Source: an uncultured Clostridium sp. (GTDB taxonomy: Bacteria > Bacillota > Clostridia > TANB77 > CAG-508). Taken from it: a stretch of 60,398 nt of DNA. Position numbers and translations under genes: made by a program. The DNA lies in the NCBI GenBank assembly GCA_947641575.1, contig CANRQN010000007.1:1-60398 (forward strand), written 5' to 3'. The notes beneath the pieces are model-generated. The model worked only from the letters and a program-made list of their open reading frames with translations, did no database searches and was not told the origin of the DNA. How positions within the stretch are numbered: the stretch's first letter is position 1; each line of letters begins with the position of its first letter. Shown here in pieces: positions 20,645 through 33,519 of this stretch.

Positions 20645-21639
20645 ATGTATATCCTAAATGTGTATATGCATCTGGTAACACAATTCTTCCCCTAAGTGTC
20701 CTCGACATAAAACCTATTTGTATTAAATATGGCTCATATGCATCTTCTATTGTTTCTGCGTCTTCTCCTATTGTTGCTGCAATTGTCTCTAGCCCTACTG
20801 GTCCACCTTTATATTTTTCTATCATTGTTTTTAATACTTTTCTATCCGTTTCATCTAAACCTAGTTCATCTATTTCAAGTTTATCTAATGCTAACTTTGC
20901 TACATTTAGTGTAATATTTCCATTTCCTAAAACAGCTGCATAATCTCTTAATCTTTTTAAAATTCTATTTGCAATTCTTGGTGTTCCTCTTGCTCTTCTT
21001 GCAACTTCTATCGCAGCTTCCTCATCTATTTCTATTTCTAGTATTTTAGCTGATCTTTTTACTATTTCTGTAAGTTCTTCTGTACTATAAAGTTCTAATC
21101 TTGAAATTATCCCAAATCTATCTCTAAGTGGTGCTTGAAGTGATCCTGCTCTTGTTGTTGCACCTATTAAAGTGAATTTTGGAAGGTCTAATCTTATTGA
21201 CCTTGCACTTGGACCTTTTCCGAATTATTATATCTAAAGTATAATCTTCTAATGCTGGATATAAAATTTCTTCTACACTTTTATTTAATCTATGTATCTC
21301 ATCTATAAATAAAACATCAAATTCTGATAGATTTGTAAGAAGTGCTGCCAAATCTCCTGGCTTTTCTATTGCAGGACCAGATGTTATTTTTATGTTTGAA
21401 TTCATTTCATTTGATATTATGTTTGAAAGTGTTGTTTTTCCAAGTCCTGGAGGTCCATACAAAAGTACATGGTCAAGAGGCTCACCTCTTTTTTTGGCAG
21501 CCTCTATATATATCTTCATATTTTCTTTTACTTTAGTTTGTCCTATATATTCATCTAATGTCTTTGGTCTTAATGTCTTTTCTATTCTTTCTTCTTCTAT
21601 TCCTTCTAATTCTGGACTAATTATACTGTTTTCTTCCAA
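20634..21639 (-). CDS. ruvB: Holliday junction branch migration helicase RuvB, one CGG frameshift
   Basis: 334 residues after one +1 step at CGG 21220-21222 (ATT C GGA), restoring [18 protein letters not shown]. Conserved parts: [11 protein letters not shown], Walker [14 protein letters not shown], Walker [11 protein letters not shown], the sensor TTRAGS region, and the C-terminal winged helix [16 protein letters not shown]. RuvB is the hexameric AAA+ motor of the RuvABC resolvasome. Length is normal for the family, so the +1 step yields a full enzyme. Confidence 0.97.
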
Positions 21640-21673
21640 TATTTATCACCACTTGTATTATATATATTTTTGC

Positions 21674-22423
21674 TTATTTTTGCAATACTTTTCTGTTTTT
21701 TAAAACTTCATATATAATTATTCCTGCTGATACAGAGGCATTTAGTGAGTTTATTTTTCCTTTCATTGGAATTTTCACTATGAAGTCACAATTTTCCTTT
21801 GTTAGTCTACTCATGCCAGTTCCTTCACTTCCTATAACTACTGCAAGTGGCATATTATAGTCTTGGTTATAGTATGCAGTATCTGTTTCCATATCTGTTC
21901 CACATATCCACAATCCTTCTCCTTTTAGATTTTTTATTGTTTCATTTATATTGTTAACTCTTGCAATTTTTACATATTCTACAGCTCCTGCTGATGTTTT
22001 TGCAACAGTTGCATTTACTGCAGCAGCTCTTCTTTTTGGTATTATTATACCATGTACTCCTGCTGTTTCTGCTGTTCTAATAATTGATCCTAAATTGTGC
22101 ACATCTTCTATCCCATCTAATACTAAGATAAATGGCTCCTCTTTTCTTTCTTTTGCCAAAGCTAACATATCTTCTACATCTGCATATTCAAATGGAGGAG
22201 TAATAGCTATAACTCCTTGATGATTATGACTTGTAGACATTTCATCTAGTTTTTTTCTATTGGTCTCTACTATTACTACTTTATTTTCTTTTGCCTTTGC
22301 TATTATTTTTGTAATACTTCCATGTTTTTCCCCTGATACTATAAATATTTTATTTATATCTTTTCCGCTTTCTAAAAGCTCTAATACTGCATTTCTTCCT
22401 TCTACTTGTCCATTTTCTTCCAT
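21674..22423 (-). CDS. rlmB: 23S rRNA (guanosine-2'-O-)-methyltransferase RlmB
   Basis: SpoU/TrmH-family methyltransferase, 249 residues. N-terminal substrate-binding part (EGRNAVLELLESGKDINKIF) and the knotted SAM-binding part with VLDGIEDVHNLGSIIRTAE, VVIGSEGTGMS and IPMKGKINSLNASVSAGI. It methylates G2251 (E. coli numbering) in the peptidyl transferase centre. The ATG at 22423 after GGAGG is preferred over an upstream start at 22462. An AGC GGA pair (out-of-frame CGG) is unshifted. Confidence 0.96.
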   Translation of the reverse strand: MEENGQVEGRNAVLELLESGKDINKIFIVSGEKHGSITKIIAKAKENKVVIVETNRKKLDEMSTSHNHQGVIAITPPFEYADVEDMLALAKERKEEPFILVLDGIEDVHNLGSIIRTAETAGVHGIIIPKRRAAAVNATVAKTSAGAVEYVKIARVNNINETIKNLKGEGLWICGTDMETDTAYYNQDYNMPLAVVIGSEGTGMSRLTKENCDFIVKIPMKGKINSLNASVSAGIIIYEVLKNRKVLQK

Positions 22424-22500
22424 CTCACTACCTCCATACTTCTCATTATTATATAATAACATAGTTTGCTTAAGCAGTCAAATGTTACAATTAAGGTAAA

Positions 22501-22716
22501 ATGATGCATTTCTTTATTGTCTATTATAATAAACCTATCATGAAATTTGTTTGTTTTAGCAACTTTAAGAATAGGATATTCTTTATTGAATTTTTTAATA
22601 TCTAAGTTTTCAATGTTACTTTTGTCAGATGTTAGGATAACAACTTTAGTATGGCTTTTCTTTTTATCTAACATTTTTAAAACACTATCATGAATATAAT
22701 TGTCTATAATTAAAAT
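22501..22716 (-). pseudogene. Decayed copy of the C-terminal part of the ORF6N/PLD-like gene
   Basis: About 72 codons nearly identical to the C-terminal part of the gene at 56867-57760: LIIDNYIHDSVLKML, LTSDKSNIENLDIKKFNKEY and AKTNKFHDRFIIIDNKEM. Both ends are cut, so it is a fragment left by an earlier insertion. It lies beside the left direct repeat of the tRNA-Thr island. Confidence 0.9.
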
Positions 22717-22762
22717 AATGAAAAAACTTACGAAACCCTTCAAAGTTCGTAAGTTGTGATAA

Positions 22763-22776
22763 TTTGGAGCTTCCAG
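22763..22776. repeat. Left direct repeat of tRNA-Thr 3' end (putative att site)
   Basis: The 14 bases TTTGGAGCTTCCAG are identical to 25315-25328, which is the 3' end of the tRNA-Thr gene. Such a duplication is the usual mark of integration by a tyrosine recombinase at a tRNA gene. A hairpin (CTTACGAA / TTCGTAAG) at about 22733-22755 precedes it. Confidence 0.7.
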
Positions 22777-22881
22777 TCAGTCCAATTGGCAATTAGCTAC
22801 TGTCCAAAGTCCATATTTTCAAGCATTTCAGCTTTTTAAATCCATTACAAATAGTTGTCTAATGTAATTCTAATGTAAATT

Positions 22882-23511
22882 TTATTTAATATTTTCAATA
22901 ACATACTTAAAAATTTTCTTGTGTCCTTTATGATTTGGATGTAAACCATCAATAAAATCATCCTTTTCTAATATATCTTGCATTTGAATATACTTAACTT
23001 TGTTCTTCTTACATAATTCTTTTAATTCTACATCATAATTTAAAATAAGTTTTAAATCTCTATCATATTCTGAAATAATATCATTATCATAATATTTATT
23101 CGGCTTCCACAAAAACTTATCATCACTTTCTATTCGTGTTAGTCCTAAAATTACTAAATTACATCCTCTTCCTATAACATACTTTATAATCTTTTGTATA
23201 TTAGTTTTATACTGTTCGATAGTATTTTTAATTTTTCCATTAAAAACTTGAGTATCATTAACTCCAATAGAAAGTATAACTGTATTTGTAAATTCTTTAT
23301 GCAAAAATGCTTGTAATATACTATCAATTTTATCTAATATATCTAAACTTGTAGCCCCCGGAAAACCTACAACATGAACATAATTATTACATACTTTTGA
23401 ATCATCTTTGTTAACAATATAATTCTTGAACATTGATGCCCATCCACTACTTTCAAAATCTCCAATTCCATATGTAATGCTATCTCCTATAATAATATAA
23501 TTTGTATTCAT
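22882..23511 (-). CDS. SGNH/GDSL-family hydrolase
   Basis: 209 residues with the SGNH blocks: IIIGDSITYGIGD (nucleophile Ser) near the N-terminus, GFPGATS, LSIGVNDTQVF (block III Asn) and DGLHPNHKGH (catalytic Asp-x-x-His). It has no signal peptide, so it is probably cytoplasmic and acts on an ester of unknown nature. It is inside the small island at tRNA-Thr, so it is accessory. No in-frame CGG. Confidence 0.93.
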   Translation of the reverse strand: MNTNYIIIGDSITYGIGDFESSGWASMFKNYIVNKDDSKVCNNYVHVVGFPGATSLDILDKIDSILQAFLHKEFTNTVILSIGVNDTQVFNGKIKNTIEQYKTNIQKIIKYVIGRGCNLVILGLTRIESDDKFLWKPNKYYDNDIISEYDRDLKLILNYDVELKELCKKNKVKYIQMQDILEKDDFIDGLHPNHKGHKKIFKYVIENIK

Positions 23512-23537
23512 TAATAATCCCTCCCCCTAAAAAATTA

Positions 23538-24194
23538 TTATATTCTCAACCAATCATTAAAATCTTTGTTTGTTTTATATCGATAATCTAAATGCTCTAA
23601 TATAACAATTATCTTGTTTCTAATCCATTCAATTTGTCTTTCATCTACATTTTCTATTTGAGAATGTATTGCTTTATTTAATATCGGTAATATTTCTTTA
23701 ATTATTGCATATTCATTATCACTTATATAATCCTTTTCATGCAACTCTTTACATATTCCATATACTGGTTTAGAGGCTTCTAAGGCATACTTTTCGGCTA
23801 GTTTTCTTATTATTTTTTCTAGTTCATATCTACCCAAAACTAACATTGAAATTGAATCTTGTGCATTTATAACAGAATTATATGCATCACAATGAATTGT
23901 TTGGTTGCTTTCTTCAATACCATTAATAATATTTTCTGTTTCTTTAATGATATTAGGTTTTATCATATCATCAACTTTGTTCATTTCCTTTTCTGATATA
24001 ATCTCTGCCTTCACTCCAAACATTTCTACTGATTTTATATATTTTATAATCCATGGCAAAAAAGCAATTAATAAAATTCCTATTGAAAGTGCATTAATAT
24101 TTTCCTTTGCCCATTCTGAACAAATCATAAAAATAAAAAGTCCAAAGAAAGTAATTGAAAATACAACTTTAAAATATATTGTTTTATCTTTCAT
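23538..24194 (-). CDS. Membrane-anchored protein of unknown function
   Basis: 218 residues: two N-terminal membrane helices (about 9-25 and 35-51) and a helical cytoplasmic domain of about 160 residues ending NDWLRI. The pattern resembles small membrane proteins of defence or stress islands, but I recognise no family. It lies 26 bases upstream of the SGNH hydrolase on the same strand and is probably co-expressed with it. Low-GC host-like composition. Confidence 0.65.
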   Translation of the reverse strand: MKDKTIYFKVVFSITFFGLFIFMICSEWAKENINALSIGILLIAFLPWIIKYIKSVEMFGVKAEIISEKEMNKVDDMIKPNIIKETENIINGIEESNQTIHCDAYNSVINAQDSISMLVLGRYELEKIIRKLAEKYALEASKPVYGICKELHEKDYISDNEYAIIKEILPILNKAIHSQIENVDERQIEWIRNKIIVILEHLDYRYKTNKDFNDWLRI

Positions 24195-24351
24195 ATAAAT
24201 TCACCATTTTTTACTATATTTTATATCTTTATATCACACTTACGCCAAAAAATCTAGTATTATATTTACTTTACGAACTTTCGTTTTTAAATCTATTGAC
24301 TTCTATTCGTAAAACTCATATAATATTGTTCAAAGGATGTGACTATTTTTC

Positions 24352-24945
24352 ATGGATATAAACAAAAATATAATTAACTTAATAAAAAGAAATGATGTAA
24401 AGTTTAAAAATATAAAATTTATGCAAGACGAAAAACTTAAAAAGGAATTCTTTACATCTTTAAAAAATTATGAGTTTAAATTGACAGAACAATCTGCTTA
24501 TGAAATAGCATTATGGATAGAATCAAACGAAAAGCATATATCTGCATCTCAACAAAACAACTTTACTAAATATAATTTAGGAGAAATTCTTTTAGTTGAT
24601 TTAGGTTGGAATAATTATGATAGAGAATTCGCTTATATCCACCCTGCTATTGTTATAAAAGAAACCTATACTAAAATATTTATAGTTCCATGTTCAAGTG
24701 GTACACCTAGAAAAGATAAAAAAGGAAATATCTATCCCGAATTTGAAGTTGGAACACCTAATGATGGTTTTCAAAGGAATACGATAGTTATGTTATATGA
24801 AGCTAAGTACATCGACAAAAATAGAGTAATTTCAAAACTTGGAAAAACTTCTAATCAGTTCTTTGACAAAATCTATAATAAGTTATTTGAGCAAATATTT
24901 GAACCTATACATTATAAAATGGAGAAACTCATAAATAATCAATAA
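24352..24945 (+). CDS. PemK/MazF-like protein
   Basis: 197 residues. The core from about residue 75 (LGEILLVDLGWNNYDREFAYIHPAIVIKE ... KIFIVPCSSGTPR) has the small beta-barrel pattern of the PemK/MazF fold, including the family's 'G-x-I-x-x-V-D-L-G' start and HPAIVI. The N-terminal 70 residues are an extra helical part. There is no separate antitoxin gene beside it; a small RNA gene follows. It could be a type II toxin or a CcdB/MazF-like decoy. Function as an RNase is inference. Confidence 0.7.
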   Translation: MDINKNIINLIKRNDVKFKNIKFMQDEKLKKEFFTSLKNYEFKLTEQSAYEIALWIESNEKHISASQQNNFTKYNLGEILLVDLGWNNYDREFAYIHPAIVIKETYTKIFIVPCSSGTPRKDKKGNIYPEFEVGTPNDGFQRNTIVMLYEAKYIDKNRVISKLGKTSNQFFDKIYNKLFEQIFEPIHYKMEKLINNQ

Positions 24946-24998
24946 TATTCTTAATTTTGCATATAATACTAATATAAATATAAAATTTTATATTTTCA

Positions 24999-25027
24999 TT
25001 GACTTATCGTAACAAAAATGCTATAAT
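24999..25027 (+). promoter_or_regulatory. Consensus sigma-A promoter of a small RNA
   Basis: TTGACT (24999-25004), 17 bases, TATAAT (25022-25027). The best-matching promoter in the island; no coding frame follows it. Confidence 0.75.
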
Positions 25028-25033
25028 AATTAT

Positions 25034-25131
25034 AGATATTTGAGGCGGTATGCCGATGCCATAGGTTTTAATCCTATGATGAAAAGTAAAATAGCTTAAT
25101 ACTTGATGACAAGTGTTAAGCTATTATTTTT
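25034..25131 (+). ncRNA. Candidate small RNA (about 95 nt)
   Basis: It begins some 7-10 bases after the promoter, shows the G+C-richer 5' segment GAGGCGGTATGCCGATGCC, a small hairpin CATAGG / CCTATG, and ends in a strong terminator hairpin (AATAGCTTAATACTT / AAGTGTTAAGCTATT) with a T run. No ORF of useful length is present. It sits between the PemK/MazF-like gene and tRNA-Thr, inside the island. Confidence 0.6.
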
Positions 25132-25316
25132 TGTCTAAAATTTTTGTCAATATCTTACATATTTTCTAATGTAATTCTAATGTTTGTAAAAAGAATTTCT
25201 AGAAATTATTCAAAATTGTATAAAAGTAAAAAATAGAAAGCTCTTTTGGCTAAAGGCTTTCGACATCTAAAAAAACTCTTGTAAATTTATAAAAATTGCA
25301 AAGAATTTTTGATTTT

Positions 25317-25392
<76 letters not shown>

Positions 25393-25420
25393 ATATATTT
25401 TAGCCTAGCATTATGCTAGA

Positions 25421-26077
25421 CTAAATTTCTTCATTATTTCTTATATTTTTTAAAGCTTTTTTTCTTATTCTTTGTATTGCATTATCTACTGATTTTACAG
25501 GAGATTCTAAATCTTCTGCAATTTTTACATAACTATCTCCCTTTACAAATTTCTTAAGTACCTGCTTTTCAAAAGTACTAAGTGATTTATCTATTGCATC
25601 TTCAACATTTGAATAATATTCTTTTTTAGTAATAGTGTCTAATGGGTCTTCTGCCATCTTATTATTTAATACATCTAGCAAAGTTTTCTCATTATCATCA
25701 TCTTCTTCATATGATGATGTATTTAGTGATAGATATGAATTAAGTGGCATATGTTTTTGTCTATTTGATGTTTTTATTGCTGTAATTAGTTGTCTTTCTA
25801 TACACAAATTTGCAAACGTCCTAAAAGAATTATGTTTATCTTCTCTAAAGCTTAATATTGCTTTATATAATCCTATCATACCTTCTTGAAATATGTCATC
25901 TTTTTCAGCGCCAATAATAAAGTACTTGCTTGATTTCATATAGACAAGTTCTTTGTATTTATTTAAAAGAAAGTTTAATGCTTCTTTGTTGTTTTCTCTA
26001 ACAAGCAAAGCTATTTCTTCATCTGTCATTTTGTTAAAGTCTTCATCTAATTGAAAAAACTTTGTAGCTTCTTCCAT
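25421..26077 (-). CDS. sigH: RNA polymerase sporulation sigma factor SigH (Spo0H)
   Basis: 218 residues. Region 2 has NKYKELVYMKSSKYFIIGAEKDDIFQEGMIGLYKAI with FREDKHNSFRTFANLCIERQLITAIK (regions 2.3-2.4), and region 4 has DKSLSTFEKQVLKKFVKGDSYVKIAEDL with the HTH SPVKSVDNAIQRIRKK. Sigma-H directs entry into sporulation. rlmB and sigH are close together as in other Firmicutes (rlmB-yacP-sigH), here separated by the tRNA-Thr island. GGAGG before the ATG. Confidence 0.97.
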   Translation of the reverse strand: MEEATKFFQLDEDFNKMTDEEIALLVRENNKEALNFLLNKYKELVYMKSSKYFIIGAEKDDIFQEGMIGLYKAILSFREDKHNSFRTFANLCIERQLITAIKTSNRQKHMPLNSYLSLNTSSYEEDDDNEKTLLDVLNNKMAEDPLDTITKKEYYSNVEDAIDKSLSTFEKQVLKKFVKGDSYVKIAEDLESPVKSVDNAIQRIRKKALKNIRNNEEI

Positions 26078-26210
26078 TTATTTCCTCCTGCATAATTCCT
26101 TTGATTCTATTATATCACAAACTCCTTTAGTGTCAATAGTTTTAACTAATTTTGTATTAATATGTTTTATTTTGAGGTAAGTGCGATAAAGAAAGTCGTC
26201 CCTATTGTCG

Positions 26211-26260
26211 CAAAAGAAAACCCTCTCACAGTTATTATACTGTGAGAGAGTTTTCTTTTG
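26211..26260 (-). terminator. Strong intrinsic terminator of the second GC-rich cassette
   Basis: 22-base arms (CAAAAGAAAACCCTCTCACAG and near-complement) around a six-base loop, downstream of the 26300-26782 gene. The A/T-flanked GC-core style is shared with the terminator at 50591-50630. Confidence 0.8.
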
Positions 26261-26299
26261 GCATTTTCTGTTCTTCTGGATATAGTCGCAGTCAGAAAT

Positions 26300-26782
26300 T
26301 CAATCCCTCATATCAATAATTTGCACCTTGACACATTTTTTGATGGAATTATAATTACGTATATCCCTTAGGATAACGCAACCTGCAAATAACACAGCTG
26401 CGATGCCGATGATACAGATAGCCAAGTAGCTGATAATCTGAGTGTTTCTTACATATACACCGAAACTGGTCTTACCAGATGTTATACACCAAGAGTAGAT
26501 TTGATTATTCTTGGCTTTTGCATCTCTGGCTTCAACCAGTTCTTGCACATATGCAGTCCGCTCATCAGTCCAGCCATAATCATTGGCCTTATCTTCTGCC
26601 TCACTGATGGAGAGGTTATCGAAATAGTACTGTGCCGAGCTCCCAAGAACAGGTACTGCCATGCTCAGGCACATGATGCCTGCGAGCAGGATAATTCCCA
26701 CGGCCCTGAAATACTTCCAGGTACCGAAGAAATTCCGATAGTAGCCTTTCAACTGTCTCTTCATTTTGATGTTGTAGTTCAT
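26300..26782 (-). CDS. Two-helix membrane protein of a GC-rich single-gene cassette
   Basis: 160 residues, not recognised. One membrane helix at about 27-47 (VGIILLAGIMCLSMAVPVLG), an exposed acidic part with SEAEDKANDYGWTDERTAYV, and a second helix at about 118-140. Composition is far richer in G+C than the neighbours (codons CTG, GCC, ATC, GGC). Two in-frame CGG codons (26735-26737, codon 16; 26558-26560, codon 75) need Arg; a +1 step at the first would end the protein early. It has its own promoter, a palindromic operator candidate and a terminator, so it is a self-contained transcription unit, probably newly acquired. Confidence 0.8.
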   Translation of the reverse strand: MNYNIKMKRQLKGYYRNFFGTWKYFRAVGIILLAGIMCLSMAVPVLGSSAQYYFDNLSISEAEDKANDYGWTDERTAYVQELVEARDAKAKNNQIYSWCITSGKTSFGVYVRNTQIISYLAICIIGIAAVLFAGCVILRDIRNYNSIKKCVKVQIIDMRD

Positions 26783-26808
26783 ACTGTCACTTTCCCTTCA
26801 AATTTATT

Positions 26809-26820
26809 ACCCCTTGGGGT
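26809..26820. promoter_or_regulatory. Palindromic operator candidate ACCCCTTGGGGT
   Basis: A perfect 12-base palindrome lies between the promoter and the start of the GC-rich gene at 26300-26782, at the place where a repressor would block transcription. GC-rich in an AT-rich surround. Confidence 0.4.
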
Positions 26821-26832
26821 TAATACATTTTA

Positions 26833-26861
26833 ATTATACCACAAATTGCTTATCTTTGCAA
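26833..26861 (-). promoter_or_regulatory. Promoter of the 26300-26782 cassette
   Basis: On the minus strand TTGCAA (26856-26861), 17 bases, TATAAT (26833-26838). Four of six bases match the -35 consensus and all six match the -10. Confidence 0.6.
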
Positions 26862-26870
26862 GTTTTAGCC

Positions 26871-28201
26871 TTATTCCATTCCAAGCACTTCTTGTTTTAC
26901 TGTTTCTACTATTCCTTTTACATATCCATCTTCGTTATTCAAAAGATTTCTAAGGTTTGCATCATGGTTTATATATCCTAATTCTAACAAATACGCTTCT
27001 ACCCCGTATATTAGAGTTACAGTATTTATTTGTACCATATGATTTATTTCTTCCATCTACATATGCTCCAGTTGCAATTCCTCCTGTTTCTCTTAGCATA
27101 TATAAATATGGTGTGTTTTCTGTTATTGTATATGGTGCATAATTTCCCTTTCTTGCATCATTTACTGCATCTTCTATTTCCCATCCTTTAAATGTTCTTA
27201 CATACACACCTTTTGCCTTCATATATGTTGCATCTAAATTTGAATATGTTGTATTTCCATATTTTACAATATTTGCAGCAAATGCTTCTGCTATTTTTAA
27301 GTTTAGTTTTGGAACAGTATATACCTCAACTCCACTTATTGAATTTCGTTCATTTATGCTATTTAAATGTATGGAAAATACATATTTTGCCTTCGAGTCT
27401 CCAACTATATTAACTCTTCCATTTCCATTATAAACAGTATATACTCCATAAGTTTCTTTATCTTCTGTTCCATCTCTTGTCATTCCAACTTTTAGTCCAA
27501 GTTTTTCTAATTCTGATTTTACTTTTTCTGCATATTTTAAAGTTAATTCTGATTCATTATATTTTCCGGTTCTCTGCTCCATTATCAGAACCTCCGTGCC
27601 CTGGATCTATTATAACATCATATACATTTTTTGGAAGTTTAGAGTGTTCTATATCTAAAGCCATATAGTTAGTACTTTTTTCTTCTGTTTGATAAATACT
27701 AAATCCTATATTTATTTTATTATTGCTTCTATTTTTTGTTATTGTGTAATATTCCACATTTGGATACTTTGTTCCATTTTTTATAGAATAGTATTTTTTC
27801 TGATTTTTTTCTCCATAGCTTACTTCTAATAAAACATAATGTTTGTCTATGCTTAAATTTTCTAGGTCTATTCCTTCATTTATTAAATTTGAGGTGCAAA
27901 AACTTATTTTGTCTGGTGCTATTTCATAATCTACTTTTATATTTTTCTTTTCTCCGTTTAATCCTGAAAGTAATAGATTTACACTATTTACATCCTGTAT
28001 AGCTCCTTTTAATTCACCTTTTAAGTTTAAGTGTGTTCCATAAACAATGTATTCTGTTAAATTAGCTTCTTCTATTTCTAAGCTTTCAAATATTTCTTTT
28101 TCATGATCTTTTTCATTTTTTACCTTTCCAATTTTGCTAATAGCAAAAATCGAACCTACAATTATTAGTATTATTATTAAAATAAAGATTAGTTTTTTCA
28201 T
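26871..28201 (-). CDS. N-acetylmuramoyl-L-alanine amidase (Amidase_3, CwlD-like), two CGG frameshifts
   Basis: 442 residues after two +1 steps. N-terminal membrane anchor (about 1-20), a beta-rich region of about 180 residues, then the zinc amidase domain: DVIIDPGHGGSDNGAENGKYNES (first zinc His and the shift at CGG 27566-27568, AAC C GGA), FSIHLNS, and the C-terminal CNSNIGVEAYLLELGYINHDAN (catalytic Glu; shift at CGG 27004-27006, ATA C GGG). An out-of-frame CAC GGA in GHGG is unshifted. Such amidases cut stem peptides from muramic acid, and CwlD makes muramic lactam in the spore cortex. Overlaps the upstream gene by one base (TAATG), so translation is coupled. Confidence 0.92.
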
Positions 28202-30475
28202 TATTCCTCCACTGCTTCATATTCATAAATACAGATTATTTTTGTCTCCACTTTATAATCATCTATTTTCTGATTCATTCTAAAGAGCTTTTGTTTTTTT
28301 GGCTCCAGCTTTAGTTTTCCCATATCTACTAGTATTTTGTCTGACACATTCATTCCAAGGGGTAATGTTCTATTTGTATTTTCATAATACATAATATTTG
28401 TCAAAGCTATAGCTTTTGATTTTTCATTTAATTTTATATTAAATAAATTTATTTTTTCTGCATCTTTTAATGTGTCTAATGCATTTTGTGGGTTTATATA
28501 TAGTACTGCATATTTTTGGTTATTTAGTGCCTCCGTACTTGCAAAAAATGTATTTAATTTCATACCAAATTCAGATTTATCTAATGCATTTTCTAGCCTT
28601 CTTGTCATTTGCTCTAGTGTATTTATATAATTACTATTTTCTGTATTTTTATTAATTTCTAAAAGTCTAAATTTGCTCTTTTTTATTTCTCTATGTTTTG
28701 TATTTCCTAATATGTTTATTTTTGTTTTATCTTCTGTTATCCCTCCAAATATATCAAATTCTTCTGATGCAAATAACATTTCTTCTTTTAGTGCTTCCTC
28801 TTTTAGGTCTTGTATTCGTTTTGTAAAGTCTTTGTTCTCTTCATTTTTTAATGTATTAATATCATTAATAACTTCTGTACTTGCAAGGAATATGCTATCT
28901 CGTTCTTCCTTTAAATAACTTTGCCTATTTTTCTTGTCTTGCTTTTTCCCAAATTCTTCTAGGTCTTCTTCATAATCAAATGTCTTCTCTATTTGTTTTT
29001 GTACTTTTTCTTCTACTTCTCCTTCATTTAATCCCAGTAAATTGTCTTTATTTACAAATTTCCAAAATTCAAATATGCTTTTTTTATGCTCTTCTATCTC
29101 TTCTATATAACTTTTGGCATTTGCAATTTTTTTATCTAATCTTGAGATTGTATTCTCTAATGCTTTTATATCTAAATTTGCATTTTTGATTTGATTTTCT
29201 GTTCTTTCTAATACTTTTGTAATATCTATTAAATCTTCAATTGTATAGTATTCTTTATTATCATATATTAGTTCTTCTTTGTTAGATTTTTCTGGCATTT
29301 TTTTATTTGGCATTTGATTTTTATCTTTTATGTCTTTTACTTTTTTCTTGCCTTTAAAAAAGTATCTTATTTTTCCAAAAAAGCTTTTTTTACATTCTAA
29401 GTAGACACTTACTTGCTTTTGTCTTATTTGATATTCTTCTTGTCTTTCTTTTTCTATTTCTTTAAGTTTTTCTAATTTTTCACAAAGTACAAATACTTCA
29501 TCTTTTTGCTCTTCACATTCTAATTTACTTTTTAAAAATTCTTCTTTTATAAATTTGCTTAAAGCTTCATAGTCTATCGTTTTTGATACACTTCCAGATG
29601 TATAGATAAATTCTAGTCCTCCGATTTTCAGCAATCTTTGCTTCAAATTTATATCTATTTGGGAATTCAGTTTCTAGTATAAATAGGGCTTTTATGAGCT
29701 TATAAAATCTTACTGCTTCTTCATCATTTTTCAAACTAATTTTATACATGCTGTTTACTTTTTCATATACATTAGTATTTCCAACTGCTTGGAAGCTCAT
29801 ATTTTCTTCTTTGTCGTACACCTCATATACAAGTGGCCACTCCTTTGTAAACTGCCACAAATATTTTTCTATATCTTGAACTTGTGATTTTGTATAATAT
29901 CTTTTTGAATAGTCTAAATAACTTATTGGCACAAATATTTCCTTGTCAATTCCTGTTTTTTCATATTCTATTTGTTCTTTTATTAGATAGAATAAAGAAG
30001 AACAATCTAAGTCTTCTATTGGTGCTAACATATAGTATGTTTTTGAATATTCTGAATAGTATATTTGCCATAAATAATTTTCTTTATATTTTACTCTAAA
30101 CGGAATTTCTTCATTTAGTCTTTTTTGTTCTTCTGCAAGTTCCTCTATCTCTTCTATTTTCATTTCACTTATCATTTTTAGAAATATTGTGTGTTTTAAA
30201 ATACCTTCTTCTCCTTCTGGAATAAGGTATGTGTATAAAGGAGATGCCATGTTACTTTTTTCTTGCAAAGTATTCATTCTATTGGCTCTTGTAAGTAATA
30301 TTTTTATTTTACTTACCTTAACATATTTATATACTTTGTATTTCTTTTCTTCATAATTTCTTGCGGGTCTTATTTCTGCTCCAATATTTTGAAGTAATAT
30401 TTTTGGTATATTATTTAAATCTAAGTTTAAATATTCTAATTTTTCACCTATATCTTTTGTTCTATCTTCTGACAT
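28201..30475 (-). CDS. Large uncharacterised protein with coiled coil, one CGG frameshift
   Basis: 757 residues after one +1 step at CGG 29621-29623 (AAT C GGA, restoring KIAENGGLEFIYTSGSV). The N-terminal 300 residues are mixed with IPEGEEGILKHTIFLKM and SYLDYSKRYYTKSQV; the middle is highly charged and helical (LEKLKEIEKERQEEYQIRQ and IKNANLDIKALENTISRLDKK), typical of coiled coil; the C-terminal part is globular. There is no signal or membrane helix. It is coupled to the amidase gene downstream and may work with it in sporulation or envelope assembly, which is inference from position only. Confidence 0.7.
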
Positions 30476-30636
30476 CTTCTCCCCCTATTTTTACATCTTT
30501 TGTTTCTTTACTATTTTACTTTTTTATTCTACTATAGATAGGCTTATAAATCAAGAGAAATTTGTTTAAGAATTTTTTAATTATAATTATTCAGACGTAA
30601 TTTACTAGAATATCATATAAAACAATAGAATGCTGA

Positions 30637-30762
30637 TGTAGGGGCGATTTTAATCGCCCGCAGACCACAAAGAAGATTCTCCTTTGTTTCTTCGAAGAAA
30701 TTTCTTTAATAGCAATATAGCAAATTCTTCGAAGCCCGCGGGAGATCAAGATCTCCCCTACA
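30637..30762. repeat. MITE-like inverted-repeat element
   Basis: 126 bases with terminal inverted repeats TGTAGGGGCGAT and TGTAGGGGAGAT, inner GC-rich arms (ATCGCCCGC / GCGGGAGAT) and a second inner pair (CTTCGAAGAAATTT / AAATTCTTCGAAG). No ORF. Its G+C-rich ends stand out in AT-rich surroundings. It lies in the 339-base gap between the 28201-30475 gene and the ATPase gene; the rest of the gap has no visible gene. Confidence 0.7.
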
Positions 30763-30814
30763 TTTCTCTATTATTTTAATTTGGCATTCTAGGAATACCT
30801 CTGAATAGTTACAT

Positions 30815-33440
<2,626 letters not shown>

Positions 33441-33519
33441 TTGTATATTACACTCTCCTTTGTATAATTTATTTTTATACTCAATTCTATGAGACAAGTT
33501 CTTTTTTATTCTTGTTTTT

